In this document: piece after piece, positions 13,585 to 24,500 of the stretch
How positions within the stretch are numbered: the stretch's first letter is position 1
Layout: every line of letters starts with the position of its first letter
Assembly (NCBI GenBank): GCA_949316495.1
Contig: OX439001.1
Location: 50,134,556-50,198,555 of the forward strand
Source of the DNA: Amphiduros pacificus
Lineage: Eukaryota > Annelida > Polychaeta > Phyllodocida > Hesionidae
Direction of reading: 5' to 3'
DNA: 64,000 bases
The notes under the pieces: model-generated
The model's input: only the letters and a program-made list of their open reading frames with translations
What the model was told of the DNA's origin: nothing
Database searches by the model: none
Program-made: the position numbers and the translations under genes

Positions 13585-13827
13585 CAAAGATTCATGTCTG
13601 TGAAGCTCGTCCCACATTCACTTTCGTCCCATATTCGTCCCACATTCGTCCCATATTCGGTTTGTCAATTTTTGGCCCGTATACCCATCAGACTATAACA
13701 GGAAGGTCAAGATCTTTCTGGGGGGACCCCTTTAAAGGTCAGAGGCCTTTAAAAAGGTCAGGGCCCTTTTACCCTGACAAACATATAAAATATAAGCGCG
13801 AAAAGACAGAGAAGACTAAAGTGACGA

Positions 13828-15554
13828 GATGCCGATTTTCGCCGTTAAATTCCCCCCTTTTTTCAATTGGAATATTAAGCTAGGGGGGTCTATGATTTTT
13901 TTTAACCAAAACCATTTTGGTGCGAGACCGGTTTTGATGTGCTAGAGACCCTTAAATCAGAGAAAACCGGGAATTTTACCCATTATTTTGTGTTTGGGTA
14001 CCCGGATGCCGATTTTCGCCGTTAAATTCCCCCCTTTTTTCAATTGGAATATTAAGCTAGGGGGGTCTATGATTTTTCTGAACCAAAACCATTTTGGTGC
14101 GAGACCGGTTTTGATGTGCTAGAGACCCGTAAATGGGAGAAAACCTGGAATTTTACCCATTATTTTGTGTTTGGGTACCCGGATGCCGATTTTCGCCATT
14201 AAATTCCCCCCTTTTTTCAATTGGAATATTAAGCTAGGGGGGTCTATGATTTTTCTGAACCAAAACCATTTTGGTGCGAGACCGGTTTTAATATGCTAGA
14301 GACCCGTAAATGGGAGAAAACCTGGAATTTTACCCATTATTTTGTGTTTGGGTACCCGGATGCCGATTTTCGCCATTAAATTCCCCCCTTTTTTCAATTG
14401 GAATATTAAGCTAGGGGGGTCTATGATTTTTCTGAACCAAAACCATTTTGGTGCGAGACCGGTTTTAATATGCTAGAGACCCGTAATAGAGAAAACTTGG
14501 AATTTTACCCATTTTTTTGTGTTTGGATACCCGGATGCCGATTTTAGCCGTTAAATTCCCCCCTTTTTTCAATTGGAATATTAAGCTAGGGGGGTCTATG
14601 ATTTTTCTGAACCAAAACCATTTTGGTGCGAGACCGGTTTTGATGTGCTAGAGACCCGTAAATCGGAGAAAACCGGGAATTTTACCCATTATTTTGTGTT
14701 TGGGTACCCGGATGCCAATTTTCGCCGTTAAATTCCCCCCTTTTTTCAATTGGAATATTAAGCTAGGGGGGTCTATGATTTTTCTGAACCAAAACCATTT
14801 TGGTGCGAGACCGGTTTTAATAGGCTAGAGACCCGTAAATCGGGGAAAAACGGTGCACTTCATAAAAAAAATTTATGTTCAACTACCTGGATGGCGATTT
14901 TCGCCGTTAAATTCCCCCCTTTTTTCAATTGGAATATTAAGCTAGGGGGGTCTATGATTTTTTTTAACCAAAACCATTTTGGTGCGAGACCGGTTTTGAT
15001 ATGCTAGAGACCCGTAAATCGGAGAAAACCTGGAATTTTACCCATTTTTTTGTGTTTTGGTACCCGGATGCCAATTTTCGCCGTTAAATTCCCCCCTTTT
15101 TTCAATTGGAATATTAAGCTAGGGGGGTCTATGATTTTTCTGAACCAAAACCATTTTGGTGCGAGACCGGTTTTAATATGCTAGAGACCCGTAATAGAGA
15201 AAACTTGGAATTTTACCCATTATTTTGTGTTTGTGTACCCGGATGCCGATTTTCGCCGTTAAATTCCCCCCTTTTTTCAATTGGAATATTAAGCTAGGGG
15301 GGTCTATGATTTTTTTTAACCAAAACCATTTTGGTGCGAGACCGGTTTTGATGTGCTAGAGACCCGCAAAACGGAGAAAAGGGTTAACTTAAAAAAAAAA
15401 AATTTATGTTTAGGTACCCGGATGCCGATTTTCAATTGGAATATTAAGCTAGGGGGGTCTATGAATTTTTTTAACCAAAACTATTTTGGTGTGAGACCGG
15501 TTCTGATGTGCTAGAGACCCGTAAAACGGAGAAAACGGTTAACTTAAAAAAAAA
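13828..15554 (+). repeat. Left arm: ~10 tandem copies of a 177-bp unit
   Basis: Units begin at about 13828, 14005, 14182, 14359, 14534, 14711, 14890, 15067, 15242 and 15421, so the period is 175-179 bp. Conserved pieces are GCCGATTTTCGCCGTTAAAT, AGCTAGGGGGGTCTATGATT and GTGCGAGACCGGTTTT. The last unit lacks an internal piece. Confidence 0.9.
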
Positions 15555-17540
15555 GGGGGGAATTTAACGGCGAAAATCGGCATCCAGGTACTTGAACATA
15601 AATTTTTTTTATGAAGTGCACCGTTTTTCCCCGATATACTGGTCTCTAGCATATTAAAACCGGTCTCGCACCAAAATGGTTTTGGTTCAAAAAAATCATA
15701 GACCCCCCTAGCTTAATATTCCAATTGAAAAAAGGGGGGAATTTAACGGCAAAAATCGGCATCCGGGTACCCAAACACAAAAAAATGGGTAAAATTCCAG
15801 GTTTTCTCCGATTTACGGGTCTCTAGCATATCAAAACCGGTCTCGCACCAAAATGGTTTTGGTTCAGAAAAATCATAGACCCCCCTAGCTTAATATTCCA
15901 ATTGAAAAAAGGGGGGAATTTAACGGCGAAAATCGGCATCCGGGTACCTAAACATAATTTTTTTTTTTGAAGTTAACAGTTTTCTCCGTTTTACGGGTCT
16001 CTAGCACATCAAAACCGGTCTCGCACCAAAATGGTTTTGGTTCAGAAAAATCATAGACCCCCCTAGCTTAATATTCCCATTGAAAAAAAGGGGGAATTTA
16101 ACGGCGAAAATCGGCATCCGGATACCCAAACACAAAATATTGGGTAAAATTCCAGGTTTTCTCCGATTTACGGGTCTCTAGCATATTAAAACCGGTCTCG
16201 CACCAAAATGGTTTTGGTTAAAAAAAATCATAGACCCCCATAGCTTAATATTCCAATTGAAAAAAGGGGGGAATTTAACGGCGAAAATCGGCATCCGGGT
16301 ACCCAAACACAAAATATTGGGTAAAATTCCAGGTTTTCTCCGATTTACGGGTCTCTAGCATATTAAAACCGGTCTCGCACCAAAATGGTTTTGGTTCAAA
16401 AAAATCATAGACCCCCCTAGCTTAATATTCCAATTGAAAAAAGGGGGGAATTTAACGGCGAAAATCGGCATCCAGGTACTTGAACATAAATTTTTTTTAT
16501 GAAGTGCACCGTTTTTCCCCGATTTACGGGTCTCTAGCCTATTAAAACCGGTCTCGCACCAAAATGGTTTTGGTTCAGAAAAATCATAGACCCCCCTAGC
16601 TTAATATTCCAATTGAAAAAAGGGGGGAATTTAACGGCGAAAATCGGCATCCGGGTATCCAAACACAAAAAAATGGGTAAAATTCCAAGTTTTCTCTGAT
16701 TTACGGGTCTCTAGCATATTAAAACCGGTCTCGCACCAAAATGGTTTTGGTTCAGAAAAATCATAGACCCCCCTAGCTTAATATTCCAATTGAAAAAAGG
16801 GGGGAATTTAACGGCGAAAATCGGCATCCGGGTACCCAAACACAAAAAAATGGGTAAAATTCCAGGTTTTCTCCGATTTACGGGTCTCTAGCATATCAAA
16901 ACCGGTCTCGCACCAAAATGGTTTTGGTTCAAAAAAATCATAGACCCCCCTAGCTTAATATTCCAATTGAAAAAAGGGGGGAATTTAACGGCGAAAATCG
17001 GCATCCAGGTAGTTGAACATAAATTTTTTTTATGAAGTGCACCGTTTTTCCCCGATTTACGGGTCTCTAGCCTATTAAAACCGGTCTCGCACCAAAATGG
17101 TTTTGGTTCAGAAAAATCATAGACCCCCCTAGCTTAATATTCCAATTGAAAAAAGGGGGGAATTTAACGGCGAAAATCGGCATCCGGGTACCCAAACACA
17201 AAATAATGGGTAAAATTCCCGGTTTTCTCCGATTTACGGGTCTCTAGCACATCAAAACCGGTCTCGCACCAAAATGGTTTTGGTTCAGAAAAATCATAGA
17301 CCCCCCTAGCTTAATATTCCAATTGAAAAAAGGGGGGAATTTAACGGCGAAAATCGGCATCCGGGTACCCAAACACAAAATAATGGGTAAAATTCCCGGT
17401 TTTCTCCGATTTAAGGGTCTCTAGCACATCAAAACCGGTCTCGCACCAAAATGGTTTTGGTTAAAAAAAATCATAGACCCCCCTAGCTTAATATTCCAAT
17501 TGAAAAAAGGGGGGAATTTAACGGCGAAAATCGGCATCTC
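15555..17540 (-). repeat. Right arm: ~12 inverted copies of the 177-bp unit
   Basis: The same 177-bp unit runs here in reverse orientation, about 12 copies. It starts at 15555 with the piece missing from the last left-arm unit, so the turn lies inside a unit. Variant units with a GAAGTGCACCG segment recur in both arms, showing that the arms share unit variants. Confidence 0.9.
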
Positions 17541-17880
17541 GTCACTTTAGTCTTCTCTGTCTTTTCGCGCTTATATTTTATATGTTTGTCAGGGTAAAAG
17601 GGCCCTGACCTTTTTAAAGGCCTCTGACCTTTAAAGGGGTCCCCCCAGAAAGATCTTGACCTTCCTGTTATAGTCTGATGGGTATACGGGCCAAAAATTG
17701 ACAAACCGAATATGGGACGAATGTGGGACGAATGTGGGACGAATATGGTACGAAAGTGAATGTGGGACGAGCTTCACGGACATCAAAGATTCCGATATTT
17801 CTCTTTATTCATCGCTCAAATTGAAGGATACATCCTGAACACATCCTATAAATATGTCGCTCTCAAAGCAACAATGTCAT

Positions 17881-18402
17881 TTATACCCTATGACTCCTTG
17901 GGATCATCAAAGATATGGTAAGCCAGGGAGCATGCAAACCAATAATAACATGAGCTTTCCAGGGATTGATGTACTTCTCACACACTGTGTATCTGCCACT
18001 TTTCTTATGTTCCCGCCCATCTAATCTGCTGACCAAGGCATCCAACCTCGTTAAAAACACCCCATTGTTACACCACAGCATTCCAGCAGTAGTGAGTACA
18101 TTTCCTGTTCTTTCTGTTTTCTTTTTCCATTCATGATCATCTAAGACGTTGATGTTGTGCTTTGCCGAAGAAATCAACTCCAAAAGGTGCTGACGCTGAG
18201 CCTTTCGGCACACAGGTGAAAGTCTCTCCTCTGGACTATTATTGGATGAACTTCCGTCATCAGTGGCATATCTGATTTTTTTACTGGGTCCTGAACTACA
18301 TGATGCAGGTGCAGATTTGTGCTCCATGTTTTCATAATCGCAGTTGTCCGCCTGCACTTGACTTGAATTTGAATCTGAACTGGACTGTACATTGGAAAAA
18401 AG
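17881..18402 (-). CDS. Orphan 3' exon of an unrecognised gene
   Basis: On - an acceptor with a pyrimidine tract (ctttttcag) precedes 18402, and an open frame of 173 codons runs to a stop at 17881-17883. The first third is Ser/Asn-rich (SSSDSNSS, DDGSSSNNSPEE); the rest is mixed and globular-looking, with LDDHEWKKKTERTGN and a hydrophobic end (HAPWLTISLMI). I do not recognise the family. An internal Met at 18355-18357 would give 158 residues. No upstream exon was found between 18830 and 21100. It lies 89 bp beyond the foldback element's right target duplication. It could be a host terminal exon, a retrocopy piece, or part of an older transposon. Confidence 0.4.
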   Translation of the reverse strand, partial: LFSNVQSSSDSNSSQVQADNCDYENMEHKSAPASCSSGPSKKIRYATDDGSSSNNSPEERLSPVCRKAQRQHLLELISSAKHNINVLDDHEWKKKTERTGNVLTTAGMLWCNNGVFLTRLDALVSRLDGREHKKSGRYTVCEKYINPWKAHVIIGLHAPWLTISLMIPRSHRV

Positions 18403-18457
18403 CTGAAAAAGTACAACAGACTTTTATTTGTACAGTCAAATCATTCTACAAGAATAA

Positions 18458-18828
18458 GGGGCGATCCATTTGATTTTTGTGGGGTGGGGTGGGACAGCAG
18501 TACTGGATGAATAAATTTTTTTTCTTTGGTAGGGTGGATGAATAATTTTTTTTTCTGGTGTGGGGTGGGTGAATAATTTTTTTTTCTGGTGTGGGGTGGG
18601 TGAATAATTTTTTTTTCTTGTTAGGGGCGATCCATTTGATTTTTGTGGGGTGGGGTGGGACAGCAGTACTGGATGAATAAATTTTTTTTCTTTGGTAGGG
18701 TGGATGAATAATTTTTTTTTCTGGTGTGGGGTGGGTGAATAAATTTTTTTTCTGGGATGGGGTGGGTGAATAAATTTTTTTCTCCAAAATCTCCCACCCC
18801 ACCCCACAAAAATCAAATGGATCGCCCC
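18458..18828. mobile_element. 371-bp MITE with TAA TSD (PIF/Harbinger-like)
   Basis: The ends are about 37-bp inverted repeats starting GGGGCGATCCATTTGATTTT at the left, complemented at the right. TAA flanks both sides (18455-18457, 18829-18831). A 3-bp TWA target duplication and a G-rich start fit PIF/Harbinger elements; no transposase is present. A second, internal copy of the left end lies at about 18625, and a motif GGTGGGTGAATAA with T-runs repeats between them, so part of the body is duplicated. The long Lys/Pro/His-rich frames here are products of the repeats. Confidence 0.78.
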
Positions 18829-18831
18829 TAA

Positions 18832-21114
18832 TGAACGACGCAATAGAAAGAATTTATCATGTGTCTCGGTGCTGTAATTACTGTGCTGTGTTTATGGATC
18901 ATTTAAGTTGAATCATATTTCACTTTATGTTGAAAATAATAATCTAGTTGAGCAATGATTCAACAGATTGAATATTTATGCAATTCACGTATTCATATTG
19001 GCAAGGAGATAATGTTTGCACATAAAAAGAATTTGATTAACCTTGTTTCTATACCATGAAATAGAAAGTAGGTCACCTCATCCCTAGTCTGTTTGTGATA
19101 CATCTTGAAAAGTGGTGGGATTAATATAACAAAGATATTGCTTTGACCACATTTTCAGACTGATGAATAATAGTTACAGGTCAAACATAGGGAGGCACCT
19201 CTTTTTCTACACTGATTCAACTTCATTTAAAATTCTGAGCCAGAAAATAGGTCAAGGTCAATGATTTGGAAATTAATTTGAAGTCTTTCAAAGACATTTG
19301 CTTTGATAATTTTGGAATTGACATAAATTGAACAAGAGATCTTATTTTCACAAAGATCTCAGACAGATTTTATATTCCAAATAAAATTGCAAAGTCACAT
19401 TTTTTTCATATTCCTGGTCATTACCTTTCTACTGCTGTTTATTTTTTATTTTTCTCTAAAATTCAAGATGGCCATCAATTTCAGAACAATCAAGGCCACT
19501 GACAGGCCCCAGATGCTCCTTACTAGTCGCTTTTTAAAAAGTGAAACTTTACCAGGAGACACATCAATTTAGAACATCAATTGTGAGTACATATGTGGTA
19601 AAAGTCTTCAACCAAGTTTGGTGACAACATATAACAAGATGTCAAACTTTTGGTAACAATTTATGCATCTCATGTAGTCCTCAAATGACCTTAAAAACAG
19701 GTCAAGGTCATTTGAGAACTACATGAGATGCATGTGTGGTAAAAATGTGGAGACTATCTGAAATAGCTGATAGGATATAGCAAAATATCAAAAATTTGTG
19801 ATAGATATGCATGGACAAATATGCACACAGACACACATATGGAAGGAACAGGAACTAAAAAATTCTTATGGTAAGTTACCCAAAAGCATACCATTTAAAG
19901 ACATTGATGTATGTTCTTAATTTATCATTTTGACAAAAGACTGAAATGTAAGTCAAGGCACATCATTTCAAGCACATCATTTCAAGTTACTGTGTTCACA
20001 AAAACAGGCAGACCTCCAGATGCTGAAATGCCATTATCACTTCTATCAAATTTGTCAAGGGGTAAAAATCAATTGCAATATGTCCTGTCACAGAGGGAAG
20101 GACATAATCTTTTAGTCTTATTTTGTACCTCAGTCATAGCTTATTATGTATGCTTACCTTCTTTTGATTAACTGTTTGGTTACCAATCTACAAACAGAAA
20201 AACAAACTCATTAGATTTATAGTATGAACAATTTTGTTTGCAGACATGAATGAATTACGTTGAATATCTAGCAAACTATCCCATCTCTCTTTCTGAAACA
20301 ACTTTCATAGCACAATGAAGCCAAAAGAAATATGTTTAAATTTCTGGTTGCAGCCAACAACTATTTTGCCTGACAATCAGGTGTATTTCTCTCCTTAGAA
20401 TGCAAATCTCAGTAATATATTTAGTGACAAATAGTAAACCAAACATTAATCTTCAAATCATTTTCAAATCATATTACCTGAATAGTCAGGCTTCTTAATA
20501 TTCCAAATGGAGCAACACTTGAGGAAGCTCCAATTCAAGTAGGTAACAGTCAAACATTTTCAATATTAAAGTTACATGAAGTAGGTTAAAGTGAATCAGA
20601 TTTGTAAACCACCAAAAGGACTTTTGACTTAAATAATAAATAATTTCTACCGGCTATGTGCAAATTTTAAACAAGAAAATATGCTGCTATATATATGACT
20701 CAGTATGCTAGTCTCTCAAAATTTGTTAAGACAGAGCCACAACTCTTAAATGTGCTATATATGACTATATATGATTTTTCAGTATGTCAGGGGAGAAGGG
20801 CCATATCTCCCCCACACAGATTTTGTCCCACATATTGATGCCTCAGGGGCTGTTCTAGACATGTCTAGCAAGCATGTCTAACCCCCCATTAGACCCTTAA
20901 AATTGGTTAAAACAGTGCCGGGGCGCTTTGAAAACCACATATCTTTTATATCATTCAGTTTGAATGATATTGAATTCTGACAATCGAGGTAAGTGAATGA
21001 CATAAAAATGTCAACAAATTGCCAGTTTGACGTCAAGGGTTATTCATTTTGTAGAAACATAATTTAAGTGGAACTAGCCAGTCTACCAGCCCATTCCATA
21101 AAGATACATTTGTG
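18832..21114. other. Gene-free stretch
   Basis: No recognisable exon or mobile element with defined ends is seen. The only clear structure is a hairpin at 19668-19732. If the orphan exon at 17881-18402 is real, its upstream intron would run through here. Confidence 0.5.
19668..19732. repeat. Near-perfect hairpin
   Basis: Arms of about 27 bp (CATCTCATGTAGT-CTCAAATGACCTT and its complement) flank a short spacer. The stem includes an AAGGTCATTTGAG segment. Confidence 0.7.
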
Positions 21115-21119
21115 CGATC

Positions 21120-21283
21120 TGAAATAACTGGACAAACTAGCATGTGGCTGCCATGTTGGATCTGGTTTATTCTGGTTCTGCCGGTTGGGTCTGGGTTGTT
21201 CACATACTCACATACAGGTGGCAGCACTGCAAGGCTCAACAGAGTGACCTAGGCAGTGGCCTGAGATACATACATATATTACA
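21120..21283 (-). repeat. 3' LTR of the Gypsy element
   Basis: This 164-bp repeat starts TG and ends CA on + and matches the copy at 26594-26754 except for one substitution and one 3-bp length difference. The TSD CGATC lies directly to its left. Confidence 0.95.
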
Positions 21284-21372
21284 TCTTCCCTTTTCTTTAT
21301 ATTTTCATTTTCATTTCTCTAACTCTAACAATAAGATATTAGACTTATCACCTTTACTTAACAAGACCAGCT

Positions 21373-21550
21373 ACACTAGCACAGTTGGTAGAGTGTAGGA
21401 TCTGTGCCTTTGTTGGTTATATAGGTGGAGGACGGGAGGTGGTGGGTTCGACTCCCACTGCCGGCAGTGTTACTTTCACACTGGGTAAAAGGCTCGAAAG
21501 TCGACCTGATATGGCCATTGTTGCTGAAAGGGTCGTAAAAACACCATTTC
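21373..21550 (+). mobile_element. tRNA-derived SINE inserted in the Gypsy element
   Basis: A 12-bp target duplication (ACAAGACCAGCT at 21361-21372 and 21551-21562) brackets a 178-bp body. The head is tRNA-like, with a box A region (TAGCACAGTTGGTAGAGTG) and box B (GGTTCGACTCC). The tail has CCTGATATGGCCATTGTTGC and an A-rich stretch. It lies between the integrase region and the 3' LTR, so it moved in after the Gypsy element. Confidence 0.9.
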
Positions 21551-24500
21551 ACAAGACCAGCTTGTTACACAATTATCTTCCTTGCAAAAGCATTCTACAC
21601 ATGGACTTTTAACAAAACCAATTAAGAAGATTATTATGAAGATGTTATGAAATTTAGCATACCTAAGTTATATGATCACATTGAAAAAAATATGATTCAA
21701 TTTAAATGTAAGGTAAACTGTAGATAATAATGAAAATAGAATATTATCATAATTATAGTCCTTCTTGAAAATTGTCACTATAATAGCATATTGCAAACTT
21801 GTATTATTAAATAAGATGGTCATTGTTGTAAAATTATCCATGATGAATGTTTGAAAGTATATCATTATTATGATTATACATCAGTTCTCTCTGTATGAAG
21901 TTCTTAGGATGAAAATTATATGAAAATTAACTTTTACTGAGAGTCTGAGATATCAGCATACATAATATTCATGACACTGTAGATTGTAGATATACAGCAT
22001 TCTGGATCATTTAGGTACAGAGTCACCAAACCTTACTGGTTGTTTCACTACTCTCCCACTGGAGGTTGTGACAACTGGTGGTGAATTTACTGGTTGGTTT
22101 ACTGATCCTCCTCGTGGACCTGGTGACTGAGTTGATGACTTTGTGACTTGACTCCTCACTATAGGAGTGTTAATTGGACTTTGCTGAGTGACCTGTGAGT
22201 GTGACTGTTGACTCACTGGTACATGGGGAGCACTCAGTGGACCTGGGAGAAGTCGTAACAGTGTCTGAGGTGGCCTTATGACTGGCAGACTGAGGCGACC
22301 TCTGGTGGATGTTGACTGAATCTGAGGCTGTACTGACTTAATAGGAATCTGTGAAACTCTTATGTCTGCTTGAGCACTTTGTGGTGAACTACTGGGTCTT
22401 TGTAGGTCTGAGTTTGGTCTGATCAGACCCTGTGGAGGTCTTGGAGGGCTGACTGGCAGCTGCTGGACTCCACCTGATGGTCTTATAGGACTCATCTGAG
22501 CCTGCATAGGTGCTGCAGGTCTAACATATACTGGTCTGGGAGGACTCTGAGGTGGTCCTGTCAGTACTGGAGGTACAGGTGGAAACTCCTGTGTTTTCAA
22601 CAGGTGTCTGCGATTACGTCTATAGATCCCACCTGTAGCATAACGCTCCACTATGTGTGATCTAGGATTTGAATCTTGAGCTATCACTACAGCTGGTTGC
22701 CACCCATACTTGGTTTGCATTCTCACAGTGTCTCCACGCTTTATCTGTGGTAGTGGTCTCGCACCTCTATCATAGTATTCTTTCTGTTTGGCTCTATATC
22801 CAGTCAACTGTGCCTGGACTGTGGATGGATCCAGAGTTTGAGGTTTAAGCAGAGAGTTAGTTGTTGGTAGTTGAGTCCTACTACGACGTCCCGTCAGTCT
22901 CTGGACTGGCGACCCAACTATCCTGTCTCTCGGTGTGTTTCTAAGATCTAGCAGGGCTAGATATAGATCAGATTTGTCCATTCTGGATTTCAAAATCAGT
23001 CTCTTGCCTGTTTGCACTGATTTCTCCACAAATCCATTTGACTGGGGATATCTTGGTGATGACGTAACATGACTGATATCATAGTCTTTACAGAATTGAC
23101 TGAATTCTGCACTATCATACTGGGGACCATTGTCGGTCACAATGGTTTCAGGGATACCATATCTAGCACAGTGTTCCTTGGTACACCTGATAATTTTCCC
23201 ACTGTTCAGAGATTTTCCTAACTCATTAATCTCAAAGAACTCCGAGTAGTAATCCGATGTTATGAGGTAATGGTCACCCTCAACTTCAAATAAATCTGAG
23301 GATATCTTGGACCATGGCAGAGCTGGAACATGGCAGAGCTGGAAGCTCTTTCTGCTGTTTATTTCTCATTTCTAAGCAGATTGGACACTTGCTTACAACA
23401 TCTTCAATCTGACCATTCATACCAGGCCAGAATAATACATCTTTGGCTCGCTTCTTACACAGTACTATACCCAAATGAGCTTGGTGTATTATCTTCAGCA
23501 TGTCACTTCTCATTGATTGAGGGATAAGTACTCTGTCTCCAAGAAAGACTACTCCGTCATACATTGCTAATTCATCTCTATAGTCCCAGTATAAGCGGAC
23601 ACTAGGTGGCACCTCTGTTCTGTTATCTGGCCAACCCTTCAGAATTACATCCTGTACTTGTAATAGTGACTCATCTTTGGCTGTTTCATGCCTAAGCTGT
23701 TCCTGTTTAGCCTTGGAAAATGGAATGGTATCTATAATACATTCACACACCATTTCTTCTTCATCTATGAGATGCAGATCTTCATCTGGTAGATAGGAGC
23801 GACTGAGAGCATCCGCTACTGGAATCTCTGTACCTGGCTTATACACAACCTTAAACTGGTAAGGCTGCAGCTTCAATCTCATCTTTTGAACCCTCATTGG
23901 GCACTGGCTCAGAGACTTTGCGAAGAGAGTCTCCAGTGGTTTATGGTCACTTTCTACTGTCACGTCCTTATGGCCATAAAACATTTTGTTGAACTTTGTG
24001 ATTCCAAACACTATGGCGAGTGTTTCTTTTTCGATCTGTGCGTATCTCTGCTCAGCATCGGTAAGTTTCTTGGATGCATAGGCAATAGGTCTGTTGTCTT
24101 GTAGGAGAACTGCCCCTAAACCTTTGGAACTAGCATCTACTGTGACTGGTTCTGCTGCATTGTACCACTTGAGAACTGGTGCGTGTGTCACAAGCCTCTT
24201 CAGTTCCTTCAAGTTTCTCTTGTGAACTAATTCCCATGACCATTCTACACCATTCTTCAGTAGATCCCTGAATGATGCTGTGAGGTCACTGAACCCTGGG
24301 ATGAACTTACTAAGGTAAGTAAGTAGGCCTACCACAGCCCACAGCTCCTTCTTATTCTGTGGAGTTGGCATCTCGGCAATAGCTTTGATTTTATCATAGG
24401 AAGGTTTCAGACCCTCTCCGGTTAGAGTGTGACCTATATAATCGACTCCTGGTAAGGCAAGTTGTGCTTTCTTCAGTGTGAATTTTATATTGTTCTCACG

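Larger units (their letters stand above)
13594..17783. mobile_element. 4.19-kb foldback element built of 177-bp repeats, 9-bp TSD
   Basis: The element is flanked by CAAAGATTC direct repeats at 13585-13593 and 17784-17792. Its tips are inverted copies (ATGTCTGTGAAGCTCGTCCC at the left, complement at the right with one change). Each tip has about 235-245 bp of non-repeated sequence; a 222-bp segment of it (13662-13883 and 17483-17704) translates identically in both orientations. The tips carry an 11-bp CGTCCCAYATT subrepeat whose copy number differs by one between ends. The rest is about 10 left and 12 right copies of a 177-bp unit in opposite orientation, meeting near 15555. No transposase is encoded. 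A 9-bp TSD and long inverted ends fit Mutator-like or Drosophila FB-like foldback elements; family is inference. Confidence 0.88.

Noticed and set aside
13662-13883. 73-codon frame, repeated identically on - at 17483-17704
   Set aside because: It is the same sequence in the two inverted tips of the foldback element. No domain or start context is seen, and it runs into the satellite unit.
18436-18843. Long Lys/His/Pro-rich frames on -
   Set aside because: They are translations of the MITE's GGTGGGTGAATAA and T-run repeats in several frames at once, so not a gene.
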